NCBI GenBank assembly: GCA_964507245.1
Contig: CAZDQC010000181.1
Coordinates: 1-5,489, forward strand
Direction: 5' to 3'
Length of the DNA stretch: 5,489 bases
DNA from: GCA-2731375 sp964507245
GTDB taxonomy: Bacteria > Pseudomonadota > Alphaproteobacteria > GCA-2731375
Notes under the pieces: model-generated
Seen by the model: only the letters and a program-made list of their open reading frames with translations
Databases searched by the model: none
Told to the model about the DNA's origin: nothing
Shown: positions 5,289 through 5,489 of the stretch, one piece after another
Layout: every line of letters begins with the position of its first letter
Position numbering within the stretch: position 1 is the stretch's first letter
Translations under genes and position numbers: made by a program

Positions 5289-5489
5289 TTAATTAAAACG
5301 GCTAAACTGTTCGTCGACAGCGATAATTGTGTGCCGCTCCAAACCATTGAGGCGGTGAATATTACACTCTTCATATTCTGGAGAGGTCATCATATCGATG
5401 AAGGCTGCTCGGTTCGGATATTGTACTAGTACAATAAAATCCCAGTCTCCATCTTCTGGCAAGCCAAGGGCTACAGCCTCCGCATTTCC
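5289..5489 (-). CDS. DUF1330-family protein, C-terminal fragment
   Basis: Sixty-six codons and a TAA stop are visible; the gene enters from the right edge. The sequence contains DWDFIVLVQYPNRAAFIDM, then SPEYEECNIHRLNGLERHTI, which matches the C-terminal half of DUF1330 / dimeric alpha-beta barrel (ferredoxin-like fold) proteins, where a strand carrying a YP(S/N)RAAF motif is followed by a helix with a (D/S)PEY motif and an H-R-x-x-x-L segment. These are small proteins, about 95-150 residues, with no firmly established general reaction, often found beside catabolic and CoA-dependent genes. The C-terminus ends soon after the domain, with a polar tail of a few residues (EQFSRFN). It converges on the CoA-transferase across 341 nt, so it belongs to a different transcript. 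Family call is good; function unknown. Confidence 0.82.
   Translation of the reverse strand, partial: GNAEAVALGLPEDGDWDFIVLVQYPNRAAFIDMMTSPEYEECNIHRLNGLERHTIIAVDEQFSRFN

Overview
The window looks like part of an aromatic-compound catabolic region from a proteobacterium. The evidence is a biphenyl/toluene-type ring-hydroxylating dioxygenase pair followed by a dihydrodiol-dehydrogenase-like reductase, good Shine-Dalgarno sites and moderate GC. A run of exactly 100 Ns (2707-2806) marks a draft or metagenome scaffold. The species cannot be named from this sequence.

Left part, minus strand, read right to left: a possible 42-codon leader ORF (2215-2087), the dioxygenase alpha subunit (2062-671, Rieske plus mononuclear iron sites intact), the beta subunit (668-111, starting 2 nt after the alpha stop behind a strong ribosome binding site), and the first 26 codons of a short-chain dehydrogenase (78-1, cut by the window edge). 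This is the order expected for making a cis-dihydrodiol and oxidising it to a catechol-type product. No ferredoxin, ferredoxin reductase or ring-cleavage gene is visible.

Middle: a roughly 370-nt divergent intergenic region (2216-2584) with a candidate minus-strand promoter and a 16-bp palindrome. It is followed on the plus strand by the N-terminus of an unidentified membrane protein, which runs into the N gap. After the gap comes an LLM-class flavin-dependent oxidoreductase (2809-3588) lacking its first ~25-35 residues.

Right part: a complete family III CoA-transferase (3754-4947) that resembles formyl-CoA:oxalate CoA-transferase but lacks two of that enzyme's landmarks, so its substrate is probably different. 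After a 341-nt stretch with no intact gene, the C-terminal 66 residues of a DUF1330-family protein lie on the minus strand and leave the window at the right edge.

A working model (inference) is that the dioxygenase and dehydrogenase act on an aromatic ring, while the flavin oxidoreductase and CoA-transferase oxidise and CoA-activate the same or a related acid. The two halves are divergently oriented and separated by a scaffold gap, so membership in one pathway is not proven. I see no mobile element, CRISPR array, tRNA or rRNA. I found no strong case for an undescribed system; the better leads are the leader ORF, the altered CoA-transferase pocket and the variable charged segment of the dioxygenase.
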